From: UMGS1124 sp045541255
Lineage (GTDB): Bacteria > Bacillota_I > Bacilli_A > RF39 > UBA660
DNA: 64,000 bases
Assembly (NCBI GenBank): GCA_045541255.1
Contig: JAZQIU010000006.1
Coordinates: 62,001 to 126,000 of the forward strand
Direction of reading: 5' to 3'
Shown: one piece after another, positions 24,862 to 33,557 of the stretch
Numbering within the stretch: position 1 is the stretch's first letter
How the letters are laid out: each line of letters starts with the position of its first letter
Notes under the pieces: model-generated
Databases searched by the model: none
What the model saw: the letters and a program-made list of their open reading frames with translations, nothing else
Told to the model about the DNA's origin: nothing
Program-made: the position numbers and the translations under genes

Positions 24862-25026
24862 TATTAAGGAAGGTTAGTATTTATTATAAATATATAATTT
24901 TTTAATATAAATCTTTAAATATTTGTTTTTAATTTAATGTAAATAGTAATGTGTTATTTTGTAAGTTGAAATAATTAAAAAAATATATTATAGTGTTTAT
25001 ATAATTTTTTTATTGTGAGGTATTTT

Positions 25027-25722
25027 ATGTCAAAGTTTTTAATATTTATTTTTATATTTTTTATTGGTAGCATTCTAGGTTATATATTGGAATTATTTTA
25101 TAGAAGAATTGTTGGTGGTAAATGGGTTAACCCTGGATTTTTAATTGGACCATACTTACCTATTTATGGTTTTGGATTGTGTACTTTGACTGGAATATAT
25201 ATAATATTTTCTAGATTAACTATAAATCCAATTTTAATTATTCTTTTAATGGGATTATGTATGACAATTATAGAATTAATTGGTGGTTTGTTTTTTATTA
25301 AGGCAGGCGCTGTTAAGCTTTGGGATTATAGTAATTTAAAAGGGAATTATAGAGGTATAATTTGTCCTCAATTTTCTATAATTTGGACTTTATTAGGGGC
25401 GTTATATTATTATTTTTTAGCAAGTAGTATTTTGAAGGCTTTAGTTTGGTTCTCTAATAATTTATCATTTTCTTTTATACTAGGCATATTTTTTGGAGTA
25501 ATTGTTGTGGATTATGTATATTCGACTAAAACTTTTGTTAAGATAAGAAAATTTGCTAAGAATAATAATTTTATTATCAGATATGAAGAGTTAAAAAAAC
25601 ATATAAAAGAAATACAAGAGAAAAATAAAGATAAATATTCTTTTTTGTTTCCATTTAAACAAAATAGAAATTTATTAGATTATTTAGATGCTTATAATAA
25701 AAAAATTAGAAAGAGAAAGTAA
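25027..25722 (+). CDS. CmpB-type integral membrane protein (putative ABC-type permease family)
   Basis: 231 residues. ATG 25027 follows GTGAGG; an in-frame GTG at 25015 is the ribosome binding site itself. About five membrane segments fill residues 1-165. The stretch GSILGYILELFYRRIVGGKWVNPGF followed by GPYLPIYGFG is characteristic of a widespread Bacillota membrane family annotated as 'putative ABC transporter permease'. The C-terminal 60 residues are basic and cytoplasmic. No ATPase partner is adjacent; transport activity is not established. The 206-base gap after tRNA-Cys holds only the tRNA terminator and AT-rich sequence. Confidence 0.75.
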   Translation: MSKFLIFIFIFFIGSILGYILELFYRRIVGGKWVNPGFLIGPYLPIYGFGLCTLTGIYIIFSRLTINPILIILLMGLCMTIIELIGGLFFIKAGAVKLWDYSNLKGNYRGIICPQFSIIWTLLGALYYYFLASSILKALVWFSNNLSFSFILGIFFGVIVVDYVYSTKTFVKIRKFAKNNNFIIRYEELKKHIKEIQEKNKDKYSFLFPFKQNRNLLDYLDAYNKKIRKRK

Positions 25723-25838
25723 ATTTGTTGCTTCGCTCTATTTTTGTAATAGTTTTTTTATTATATTAAATTTTAGTAAGTTTTATATTTTTGAAGAAGT
25801 GTTAGAAAATTTTTATTGTATTTTTTTTATAAATAGGA

Positions 25839-25863
25839 TATAATTTAATTAGTAATCATTACT
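25839..25863 (+). promoter_or_regulatory. perR promoter -10 and PerR-box-like operator
   Basis: A TATAAT hexamer at 25839-25844 is followed by the palindrome AGTAATCATTACT (25851-25863), a 6-1-6 inverted repeat resembling the PerR/Fur-family box TTATAATNATTATAA. It lies at the expected transcription start, so the PerR protein could repress its own operon. A weak -35 (TTGTAT) is 15 bases upstream of the -10. Confidence 0.6.
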
Positions 25864-25879
25864 GATAAGGGGTGATTCT

Positions 25880-26248
25880 TTGAGAAATACTAGACAAAAA
25901 GATTTAGTATATAATGTAGTAACTTCAAGCTGTTGTCATTTGACTGCAGATGAAGTTTATAATGAATGTATTAAATCTATACCTAATATAAGTTTAGGAA
26001 CTGTGTATAGAAATTTAAATAGTTTAGTAACTTCAAAAAAAATTAAACGAATTAAAATGCCTAATAATATAGATAGATTTGATAAGACTATTATTCATTC
26101 ACATATTATATGTAATAAATGTGGAAGAATAGATGATGTATTTTTAAATTATGATATAGAATTACCAGAATTATTAGAATATGATGTAATTGATTACGAT
26201 TTATGCTTTAATGGCATTTGTAATAATTGTAGAGATGGGAGAAATTAA
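25880..26248 (+). CDS. perR: Fur-family peroxide-type regulator (PerR)
   Basis: 122 residues from TTG 25880 after GGGGTGATTC. The winged-helix N-terminus (RNTRQKDLVYNVV...HLTADEVYNEC...ISLGTVYRNLNSLV) and C-terminal dimerisation domain with regulatory and structural metal residues (FDKTIIHSHIICNKCGRIDDV, then CNNC) are present. Asp in RFDKT and His in HSHI fit PerR-type metal binding. It is shorter than B. subtilis PerR (145). The gene ends one base before the start codon of rubrerythrin, a peroxide-detoxifying enzyme; that context makes PerR more likely than Fur or Zur. Confidence 0.85.
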   Translation: MRNTRQKDLVYNVVTSSCCHLTADEVYNECIKSIPNISLGTVYRNLNSLVTSKKIKRIKMPNNIDRFDKTIIHSHIICNKCGRIDDVFLNYDIELPELLEYDVIDYDLCFNGICNNCRDGRN

Positions 26249-26249
26249 A

Positions 26250-26789
26250 ATGGAATTAAAAGGATCAAAAACAGAAGCAAATTTAATGGCTGCGTTTGCT
26301 GGAGAAAGTCAAGCAAGAAACAAATATACTTATTATGCATCAAAAGCAAAAAAAGATGGTTATGAACAAATAGCAGCAATATTTGAAGAAACTGCAAATA
26401 ATGAAAAAGAACATGCTAAAATGTGGTTTAAAGAATTACATGGAGGTTCTGTTCCAACAACTATGGAAAATTTAGTTGATGCTGCTAATGGCGAAAATTA
26501 TGAATGGACAGATATGTATGCTGAATTTGCTCAAACTGCTCGTGAAGAAGGTTTTGATAGAATAGCAACTTTATTTGAAGGCGTTGCTGCTATTGAAAAA
26601 GAACATGAAGAAAGATATAGAAAATTAATTGAAAATATTGAAGGTGGATTAGTATTTAGTCGTGATGGAGATAAAATTTGGCAATGTAGAAATTGTGGAC
26701 ATATTTGTATAGGTAAAGAAGCTCCAGAAATGTGTCCTGTATGTGCTCATCCAAAAGCATACTTTGAAATAAAGAAAGAAAACTATTAA
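26250..26789 (+). CDS. rbr: Rubrerythrin
   Basis: Peroxide-reducing diiron enzyme of anaerobes, 179 residues. The ferritin-like four-helix domain carries Glu/His ligands in GESQARNKY, EETANNEKEHAKMW and EGVAAIEKEHEERY; the C-terminal rubredoxin domain has CRNC and CPVC iron ligands. ATG 26250 follows GGGAGAAATT, overlapping the end of perR; upstream in-frame codons lie inside perR. perR-rbr is a classic anaerobe operon and would be induced by peroxide. Confidence 0.96.
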   Translation: MELKGSKTEANLMAAFAGESQARNKYTYYASKAKKDGYEQIAAIFEETANNEKEHAKMWFKELHGGSVPTTMENLVDAANGENYEWTDMYAEFAQTAREEGFDRIATLFEGVAAIEKEHEERYRKLIENIEGGLVFSRDGDKIWQCRNCGHICIGKEAPEMCPVCAHPKAYFEIKKENY

Positions 26790-26790
26790 T

Positions 26791-26814
26791 AAAGTGATAT
26801 ATATCACTTTTTTT
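26791..26814 (+). terminator. Intrinsic terminator of perR-rbr
   Basis: Perfect palindrome AAAGTGATAT/ATATCACTTT followed by T residues. Confidence 0.85.
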
Positions 26815-26864
26815 CTTGTTAAAAATATATTTATATGTTAGATTTAATTAAGTGGTGATTTTTT

Positions 26865-28448
26865 ATGTTGAAAGTTAGCAATTTAGAGTTAAGATTTACA
26901 ACTAAAGTATTATTTCAAAATGTAAATTTAGAATTTAGTGGAGATAATTGTTATGGAATTATTGGAGCTAATGGAGCAGGAAAAAGTACTTTTTTAAAAA
27001 TATTAGATGGTAGAATAGAATCTACTAAGGGTGAGGTTATTCTTGGTAAGGGTGAAAGAATATCAACTTTAGTTCAAAATCATAATGAGTATGATGAATA
27101 TAATGTAATTGATACTGTTATTATGGGAAATAAAGAATTATATAGTATTATGCAAGAAAAGGATGCTATTTATTCTAAATTAGATTTTACTAATGAAGAT
27201 GGTATGCGTGCTGCTGTTTTAGAAGAAAAATTTGCTGATATGGATGGTTGGAATGCTGAAAGTGATGCAGAAAAATTATTGAATGGTTTAGGTGTAGATA
27301 AATCATTATTTAGTTTAAAAATGAGCGAACTTAAGGATTCTGATAAAGTTAAAGTTTTATTAGCAAGTGCTTTATTTGGTGAGCCTGATGTACTTCTTTT
27401 AGATGAACCTACTAATGGATTAGATATAAAAAGCAAAATGTGGTTAGAAGAGTTTTTAATTAATTTTAAAAATACTGTTTTAGTTGTTAGTCATGATAGA
27501 GCATTCTTAAATAAAGTTTGTACTCATATGGTTGATATAGATTATGAAAAAATTACTATGTTTGTTGGCAATTATGATTTTTGGTATAAATCTAGTCAGT
27601 TAATACAAAAACAAATGAAAGATTCTAATAAGAAAAAAGAAGAAAAGATTAAAGAATTAGAAGATTTTATTAGAAGATTTAGTGCAAATGCTAGTAAAAG
27701 TAAACAGGCTACTAGTAGAAAGAAAGCTTTGGAAAAGATTCAATTAGATGAAATAAAAGCAAGTAGTAGAAAATATCCTTATATTAATTTTGATTTAGAA
27801 CGTGAATTAGGTAACGATGTTATTATCGTAGATAATGTATGTTATAAAGATATTTTACATAATGTTAGATTTGTATTAAGAAAAGGAGATAAGATAGGAC
27901 TTATTGGGAATAATGAAATAGCTAAGACGACTTTATTAAATATATTAAGCGGAGAGTTAAAGCCGGATAGTGGAGAAATAAAGGTTGGTACTACAGTAAA
28001 AATTTCTTATTATGAAAAGAATCATGATAAATACTTTGATAAAAATATAGATATGATGGAATGGCTAAGACAATTTAGCGAAAGTACAGATGATACTTTT
28101 ATTAGAGGGTTCTTAGGGAGAATGTTGTTTTCTGGAGATGAAGTATTTAAAAAAATTGGGGTTTTATCGGGAGGAGAAAAGGTTCGTTTAATGTTTTCTA
28201 AAGTAATGTTAAATCACGGGAATGTGTTATTAATGGATGAACCTACAAATCACTTAGATATAGAAAGTATTACAGCTTTAAATGAAGGTTTAGAAAGATA
28301 TAAAAGTTCTTTAATTATAAGTACATTTGATGAAGAGATAATAAATACTGTATGTAATAGATTAATAGAAATCAAAAAAGATGGAACTATTCGTGATAAA
28401 GAAATTAGTTATGAAGAATATATAGAAAAATTTGGTTTAGAAAGTTAA
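26865..28448 (+). CDS. ykpA: ABC-F family ATPase, YkpA/YbiT type
   Basis: 527 residues with two fused ABC domains and no membrane part, the ABC-F plan (ribosome-associated translation factors). Domain 1: Walker A GANGAGKST, Walker B LLLDEPTNGLD; its signature is degenerate (MSELKDSDK). The linker contains FSANASKSKQATSRKKALEKI, typical of YkpA/YbiT. Domain 2: altered Walker A (GNNEIAKTT, lacking the final Gly), intact signature LSGGEK and DEPTNHLD. Domain-wide resemblance to B. subtilis YkpA is strong, and YkpA's second Walker A is also altered. A role in translation on difficult sequences is inferred from the family. Confidence 0.88.
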   Translation: MLKVSNLELRFTTKVLFQNVNLEFSGDNCYGIIGANGAGKSTFLKILDGRIESTKGEVILGKGERISTLVQNHNEYDEYNVIDTVIMGNKELYSIMQEKDAIYSKLDFTNEDGMRAAVLEEKFADMDGWNAESDAEKLLNGLGVDKSLFSLKMSELKDSDKVKVLLASALFGEPDVLLLDEPTNGLDIKSKMWLEEFLINFKNTVLVVSHDRAFLNKVCTHMVDIDYEKITMFVGNYDFWYKSSQLIQKQMKDSNKKKEEKIKELEDFIRRFSANASKSKQATSRKKALEKIQLDEIKASSRKYPYINFDLERELGNDVIIVDNVCYKDILHNVRFVLRKGDKIGLIGNNEIAKTTLLNILSGELKPDSGEIKVGTTVKISYYEKNHDKYFDKNIDMMEWLRQFSESTDDTFIRGFLGRMLFSGDEVFKKIGVLSGGEKVRLMFSKVMLNHGNVLLMDEPTNHLDIESITALNEGLERYKSSLIISTFDEEIINTVCNRLIEIKKDGTIRDKEISYEEYIEKFGLES

Positions 28449-28469
28449 TTTAATAAATTGACTTTTTTT
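28441..28469 (+). terminator. Intrinsic terminator after ykpA
   Basis: AAAGTTAATTT (28441-28451) pairs with AAATTGACTTT (28455-28465), one G-T pair, followed by T residues. Confidence 0.75.
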
Positions 28470-28513
28470 GTATATTATTTTATAATTTGTTTTATGTTTA
28501 TGGGGTGAATTAT

Positions 28514-29359
28514 ATGTTAGATATAATAATTGATACTTTATTAGATGGGTTAAAATTGATTCCATTTTTATTTGTGGCATTTTTAATAATAGAATTATTG
28601 GAACATAAATTTAATAACAAAACAAAAAATCTTATAAAGAAATCAGGGAAATTTGGTCCTATTATAGGAAGTGTTTTAGGTTTATTTCCTCAATGCGGTT
28701 TTTCTGTAGTAGCAACTAATTTTTATATAACACGTGTTATTTCTATAGGAACTTTGTTTGCAATTTATCTTTCTACTAGTGATGAAATGTTGCCTATTAT
28801 GTTAAGTGAGGGAGTTTCTTTTAAAACAATTATATTAATTTTATTTATAAAGTTTATGTGTGGTTGTATATTTGGATTATTAATTGATAAATTAATTAGA
28901 AGAAAGAATTTAAAAATAGAATATAATTATCATATGTGCGATGAGGAGCATTGTGATTGTGATCATAGTATTTTTAAGTCTAGTATAAAACATACTTTTA
29001 ATACATTATTATTTGTTATAATCATTTCTTTCATAATAAATATTTTATTTGAATTTTTAGGCGTTAATTTAATAAGCAAAATATTTATGAAAGATAATTT
29101 GTTTGGTCCTTTTGTTGGATCGTTGATAGGTTTAATACCTAATTGTGGTGCTAGTATTGCAATAACTGAATTATTTTTAAAAGGTGCAATTAATTTAGGA
29201 ACTTGTATATCTGGATTATTAACTGGTAGTGGAGTTGCTTTAATTATTTTATTTAAAACTAATAAAAATATTAAAGAAAATATTTTTGTTGTATCAACTT
29301 TATATTTGATTGGAGTGCTTGTTGGTATATTTATAGAGTTTATAAGTATACTAATATAA
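28514..29359 (+). CDS. ArsP_2-type membrane transporter (putative manganese/arsenical transporter)
   Basis: 281 residues from ATG 28514 after GGGGTGAAT. About eight membrane segments form two related halves. Each half carries a matching motif: FGPIIGSVLGLFPQCGFSV in the first and FGPFVGSLIGLIPNCGASI in the second, with a conserved Pro-x-Cys-Gly in the middle of a membrane segment. Between the halves is a Cys/His/Asp-rich cytoplasmic loop (HMCDEEHCDCDHS). This matches a family annotated as putative manganese transporter or ArsP_2 permease. The substrate is unknown; the loop suggests a metal ion. Confidence 0.75.
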   Translation: MLDIIIDTLLDGLKLIPFLFVAFLIIELLEHKFNNKTKNLIKKSGKFGPIIGSVLGLFPQCGFSVVATNFYITRVISIGTLFAIYLSTSDEMLPIMLSEGVSFKTIILILFIKFMCGCIFGLLIDKLIRRKNLKIEYNYHMCDEEHCDCDHSIFKSSIKHTFNTLLFVIIISFIINILFEFLGVNLISKIFMKDNLFGPFVGSLIGLIPNCGASIAITELFLKGAINLGTCISGLLTGSGVALIILFKTNKNIKENIFVVSTLYLIGVLVGIFIEFISILI

Positions 29360-29390
29360 AGTACTTTTTTTATTTATAAATTTTTATATT

Positions 29391-29417
29391 TTAGCACTTA
29401 GGGTTGACAAGTGCTAA
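29391..29417. promoter_or_regulatory. CIRCE operator (HrcA binding site)
   Basis: TTAGCACTT-N9-AAGTGCTAA, a perfect 9-9-9 inverted repeat differing from the consensus TTAGCACTC-N9-GAGTGCTAA only by one symmetric base pair. It overlaps the -35 box of the hsp20 promoter, the usual arrangement for HrcA repression. hrcA itself is not in the window. Confidence 0.95.
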
Positions 29418-29431
29418 AATGGTGGTATAAT
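29404..29431 (+). promoter_or_regulatory. SigA promoter of hsp20
   Basis: Consensus TTGACA (29404-29409) inside the CIRCE spacer, 16-base gap, consensus TATAAT (29426-29431). Confidence 0.9.
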
Positions 29432-29456
29432 TAAATTATGAAAGGAAGAGAGATAT

Positions 29457-29849
29457 ATGAGTTTGATACCTAGACAATATTTTTTAGATGATTTTTTTGA
29501 AGATTTTGTTACACATAAAGATAATTCTATGATGAAGTGTGATATTTATGAAAAAGATGGTAATTATAATATAGAAGTTGATTTACCAGGCTTTGATAAA
29601 AAAGATATTAAATTAGAATGTAAAAATGGTTATTTATCTATAACTGCAAAAAGAGAAAAAACAGAAGAAAGCAATGATAAAAATTATATAAAAAAAGAAA
29701 GAAGTTATGGTGAATATACTAGAACATTCTATTTAGGTGAAATAAATACTAATTTAATAGAAGCTAAATTTAATAATGGTACTTTGTGTATAACTGTTCC
29801 AAAAGAAGAAAAACAAGATAATAAAACTGTTATTGAAATAAGTGAATAA
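29457..29849 (+). CDS. hsp20: Small heat-shock protein Hsp20
   Basis: ATP-independent holdase, 130 residues. The alpha-crystallin domain spans about 20-120: DIYEKDGNYNIEVDLPGFDKKDIKLE, YLSITAKRE, the SYGEYTRTFYLGE strand and NGTLCITVPK. The C-terminal IEI motif (VIEISE) for oligomer contacts is present. AAAGGAAGAGAG precedes the ATG. Expression should be heat-inducible through the CIRCE/HrcA site directly upstream. A terminator follows at once, so it is monocistronic. Confidence 0.95.
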   Translation: MSLIPRQYFLDDFFEDFVTHKDNSMMKCDIYEKDGNYNIEVDLPGFDKKDIKLECKNGYLSITAKREKTEESNDKNYIKKERSYGEYTRTFYLGEINTNLIEAKFNNGTLCITVPKEEKQDNKTVIEISE

Positions 29850-29867
29850 AGGGAGTTTTCCCTTTTT
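29848..29867 (+). terminator. Intrinsic terminator after hsp20
   Basis: AAAGGGA (29848-29854) pairs with TCCCTTT (29859-29865), followed by T residues; overlaps the stop codon. Confidence 0.8.
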
Positions 29868-29918
29868 AATTTGCAAAATATAAAAAATATATTATAATTT
29901 ATGTGTGGTGATAATTTA

Positions 29919-30857
29919 ATGAAAAATTGTGTTGTAATTTACAATCCAAATAGTGGCCATACTATGAATGAGGCAAATTTAAAAAGTGTTAAGAATATTT
30001 TGCCTAAATATGGATATAATGTTAAAATTATGCCTACTAGATATGCGGGGCACGCCAAAGAAATAGTTAGTCATTTAGAAACTTGTGATTTAGTGATTAG
30101 TGTAGGTGGAGATGGGACTTTCAATGAAGTTGTAACAGGTAATATGCAACGTAAGAATAGATTATTGGTCGCTAATATTCCTATAGGAACTACTAATGAT
30201 GTAGGTATGATGTTTGGATATGGTAAAAGTTTTGATAGCAATTTAAAATTATTGATGGAAGGTTCTAAGAAAAAAATAGATATTGTTACTGTAAATGATA
30301 GACCTTTTGTATATGTTGCAGGGTTAGGTAAGTTTATTAATATTGCTTATGATACTCCTAGATATATGAAGAAAAAGTTTGGCTATTTAGCTTATTTGTT
30401 TGAAGGTATAAAAGACTTTTTTAGACCTATAAAATCATATAAAGTTAATTATGAAGTGAATGGTTTAAAGAAAACTGGATATTTTTCATTTATATTAATT
30501 AGTAATGCAAATCGTATTGCGGGAATGAATATGTTTTATAAAGATGTAAGATTGGATGATAATCAATTTGAACTTTTATTATGTAATTTTCCTACAAGAC
30601 GTTCAATTATTAAAGCTTTAAGATTATTAATAGATAATGATCCTAATAATGTTAGTGGTATTGAATTTTATAAAACAAGTAGAGTGCATTTTGAATTTGA
30701 GCAATACCCTAAAAAAGCTTGGTGTGTAGATGGTGAAAAATTAGATAGGGCAACGAAAGAATTTGTATTTAAAACTATTAATGATTTTGAAATAATGATG
30801 CCAAATAAAAATGTTAAAAAATTGTTTACAAAAAAGACTAATCTTATTGATGAATAG
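29919..30857 (+). CDS. Diacylglycerol/lipid kinase (DgkB-type)
   Basis: 312 residues of the DAGK catalytic-domain family. ATP-binding and catalytic region: YNPNSGH at the N-terminus, then VISVGGDGTFNEVVTG (GGDGT motif) and IPIGTTNDVG. The C-terminal beta-sandwich ends with CVDGEKL before the last strand, the usual DgkB/YegS pattern. ATG 29919 follows GGTGAT; ATG 29901 also lies in frame but has no ribosome binding site. It probably recycles diacylglycerol from lipoteichoic-acid synthesis or phosphorylates a related lipid. It converges with the YfhO gene, overlapping it by 14 bases. Confidence 0.85.
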   Translation: MKNCVVIYNPNSGHTMNEANLKSVKNILPKYGYNVKIMPTRYAGHAKEIVSHLETCDLVISVGGDGTFNEVVTGNMQRKNRLLVANIPIGTTNDVGMMFGYGKSFDSNLKLLMEGSKKKIDIVTVNDRPFVYVAGLGKFINIAYDTPRYMKKKFGYLAYLFEGIKDFFRPIKSYKVNYEVNGLKKTGYFSFILISNANRIAGMNMFYKDVRLDDNQFELLLCNFPTRRSIIKALRLLIDNDPNNVSGIEFYKTSRVHFEFEQYPKKAWCVDGEKLDRATKEFVFKTINDFEIMMPNKNVKKLFTKKTNLIDE

Positions 30858-30865
30858 TCTTTTTT
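30831..30865. terminator. Bidirectional terminator between lipid kinase and yfhO
   Basis: AAAAAGACTA (30831-30840) pairs with TAGTCTTTTT (30855-30864), giving A-flank/T-flank symmetry usable in both directions. It lies over the stop codons of both converging genes. Confidence 0.75.
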
Positions 30866-33405
30866 CTTTTTATTATTAAATAAGTAGTTGTAAGTATAGC
30901 AGTTGTTATACTTATAGCAATGCCTATATCTATATTATTTGCTGTATATTTTAAAGTTATGTTATTTTTTCCTTTGTTTAAATCAAAACCTAACAATGAA
31001 TTGTTGATTTGATAAGTATTTATTTCTTTTCCGTTAGAATAAACTTTCCATCCTTTATCGTAAGGTATAGAAGTATATATAGTAGTATTTTCTTTAAGGT
31101 TTATTTTCCCACTTATTTTATGTTCTTTAAATGAAGTAATTTCAATTTCTTTTTCTTTGAATAAGTTATATGCACTTAAAAATTTGTTGTTGTTTATAGT
31201 GTAAATATCTGGTTCTTCATATAAATAATTTTTGTAACTGATATATATTTCTATATTTTCATTATTTGAAGTCTCGTTAATTACATAAGGTTCATCATAT
31301 GTATGGAAGTTATATATGTCAGTGTTTGTTTTTAGTTGTATTTCATTAATATCTATTTCACTATTGTAATATGCTGTATCATTTATTACTATATAATTTA
31401 TTAATGTATTATCAGCGTAAATATAAATATTATCAAATTCGTTCTTATATGTAAATTTTATTATTTTTTCAGTATTATTTTCAAATACTATTTTTTTATT
31501 TTTTAGTGTTAATCTATATAAAACATTTTCTATATTTGTTGTATTTTCTATAAAATCATTTTGGTACTCTAATGGATTTATATAGTTGTTATTCCAGTGT
31601 TTTATTGTGCTGTTTACTCCAAACATTAATCCTGTTGTGTAATTAAATTTATAAGTTTCGGTATTATTTTCATTTGATGTTAGCGAATATCTTTTATTAT
31701 CTTTATTTGAACCTATTGTATATTTAATATCAAATATTAAATCATAAATAGGGGTGTTTTGTTTATAATAATAACTATTTATATTGTTTCCTGGCTGACC
31801 TAAATCATTTTGTAGTTCTGCAATATTGTTATATGCCATTGAACTAAAAGTTGTTTGTCCGTAATAATCATACCATGCGCCGTCGTTTAATGTTAATATT
31901 TCGTTTTTTTCAGTTCTATAAAATAATTCATTGTCTTTTTTATCTGTAAGTTTTATGCTTGTATTTATATCATTATAGTCTGCATAAAACTCATCTATAT
32001 ATTGTAAAATATCCCAATTGTGATTTATTGAAACTATACATTCTAATGCTATTACTCCTAAGAATAATGTGCATGATATTTTTTTGAATTTCGGATAGAA
32101 GTGATAAAGTGTATAAATTAAGAAGTATGTTGTTATTAGTAAATAATTTATTTTTATCATGTTATCAGTAATATTATCAAATTTTGTTAAATATACGAAA
32201 GTTATAAAAGAAATACTTAAAATGTATACTATTAATACTTTTAAAAATGAAATATCTTTTATATCTTTCAATGTATAAGCTGATATTATTATTAGAATAA
32301 AACTATATAAAAATGAATATCTATATGGTAAATCATTTGGTACATGGAATGCATGCCATATATAGTCTATTGGTGCTATATAAAAAGATAATAATAAGAA
32401 TGCTAGTATACTTGTGTATACTATTTTTCTTTTTAATGATACTTTTTTATTTAACCAAAATAGTAGAAATAACGCTATTGATAATATTCCACATGATACG
32501 TTAGGGCTGTTTGATATATCGCTAGCAAAAACTGTTGATGTTACACCTGTTAAATGATTTTTAAAAAATTCTGGTATAGTGAATGCATAATATTGACTTG
32601 TAGGTATAGAACCCATTGTAGCATTAGTGCTTGTTAAAGCTTCAAACATAGGGATAAGTGCCCATGCATTAAAAGCACCGGCAATAAGGGAACATATTGT
32701 GAATAACCCTATGGTTTTTAACAATTTTTTTAATTTGATTTTTTTAGTTTTAATAATTAAGTATGCTAAGAAATAAATACAAGAGAATATACAAATCATA
32801 TATCCAATAAAGTAATTTGAGTAAAGCATTACAGTTAAAGATATAGTATAAAGTATACCGTTGTTTTTATTTATTATATTTTCAATTCCAAGTATGATTA
32901 GAGGTAAGAATATTAAACCATCTAACCACATTATATTCCAATAGTAAGCTGTGAAATATGCTGAGTAAGCATATAATAAACCTAATCCTATTAGTATGGG
33001 TGTTTTAGTATCAAATTTTTTTCTTAAATAATAACTCATTGTTATTGCTGATATTATAGAACGGATCCCTATAATAATTGAGTAAGACATTATTAAATCT
33101 TTTCTTTTAAACAAAAATATTAATATATTTAGAGGACTAGATAAATAATTAAAGAAATTTCTAAAAAACGGTAGCCCTAAACCAGTATTAAATGAATATA
33201 ATAAACTTTCTCCTGAATGTATTCTGTCGAAAAACTCTGCAAGCATTGGTCCATATTGATGAAAGAAGTCTACTGTTAACATTGAGTTTCTTCCAAAAGG
33301 AGCAACATCTTGTAATATATATACTGTAATTATTACTATTAAACCTAAAAGTCCTGTTAAATATAAATAATTATAATTTTTTAAATGATTAAGTATTTTC
33401 TTCAT
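30844..33405 (-). CDS. yfhO: YfhO-family large membrane protein
   Basis: 853 residues on the minus strand. About a dozen membrane segments fill the N-terminal 470 residues, with the family hallmark near the start (APFGRNSMLTVDFFHQYGPM) and GLPFFRNFFNYLSSPLN; a large extracytoplasmic domain and a final membrane segment near 825-845 follow. Family members are glycosyltransferase-C-like and are implicated in adding sugars to lipoteichoic acid (YfhO in Bacillus/Listeria). Start ATG at 33405 follows AGGTGGT; an upstream GTG at 33414 lies in that site. Specific substrate is inferred. Confidence 0.88.
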   Translation of the reverse strand: MKKILNHLKNYNYLYLTGLLGLIVIITVYILQDVAPFGRNSMLTVDFFHQYGPMLAEFFDRIHSGESLLYSFNTGLGLPFFRNFFNYLSSPLNILIFLFKRKDLIMSYSIIIGIRSIISAITMSYYLRKKFDTKTPILIGLGLLYAYSAYFTAYYWNIMWLDGLIFLPLIILGIENIINKNNGILYTISLTVMLYSNYFIGYMICIFSCIYFLAYLIIKTKKIKLKKLLKTIGLFTICSLIAGAFNAWALIPMFEALTSTNATMGSIPTSQYYAFTIPEFFKNHLTGVTSTVFASDISNSPNVSCGILSIALFLLFWLNKKVSLKRKIVYTSILAFLLLSFYIAPIDYIWHAFHVPNDLPYRYSFLYSFILIIISAYTLKDIKDISFLKVLIVYILSISFITFVYLTKFDNITDNMIKINYLLITTYFLIYTLYHFYPKFKKISCTLFLGVIALECIVSINHNWDILQYIDEFYADYNDINTSIKLTDKKDNELFYRTEKNEILTLNDGAWYDYYGQTTFSSMAYNNIAELQNDLGQPGNNINSYYYKQNTPIYDLIFDIKYTIGSNKDNKRYSLTSNENNTETYKFNYTTGLMFGVNSTIKHWNNNYINPLEYQNDFIENTTNIENVLYRLTLKNKKIVFENNTEKIIKFTYKNEFDNIYIYADNTLINYIVINDTAYYNSEIDINEIQLKTNTDIYNFHTYDEPYVINETSNNENIEIYISYKNYLYEEPDIYTINNNKFLSAYNLFKEKEIEITSFKEHKISGKINLKENTTIYTSIPYDKGWKVYSNGKEINTYQINNSLLGFDLNKGKNNITLKYTANNIDIGIAISITTAILTTTYLIIKRKKTIHQ

Positions 33406-33497
33406 GTTTACCACCTAAGTTGATTATATCTTATTGTTTTTTTTTAATCAATTATATTTTGGTCGTATGTTCTTATATTCTCAAATATCGTTTTTTC

Positions 33498-33526
33498 TTG
33501 CAAAATAAAGCGTTTTGTTGTATTAT
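33498..33526 (+). promoter_or_regulatory. SigA promoter of typA
   Basis: TTGCAA (33498-33503), 17-base spacer, TATTAT (33521-33526), 32 bases before the typA start. Confidence 0.65.
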
Positions 33527-33557
33527 TAACTAGTTATTTAAAAAAGGGAGTGAAACC

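Noticed and set aside
29344..29369. Terminator after the ArsP_2-type gene
   Set aside because: Only a five-base stem (AAGTA/TACTT) before the T-run; too weak to call with confidence.
32313..32504. Plus-strand ORF inside yfhO
   Set aside because: Hydrophobic shadow of the membrane segments encoded on the other strand; no ribosome binding site.
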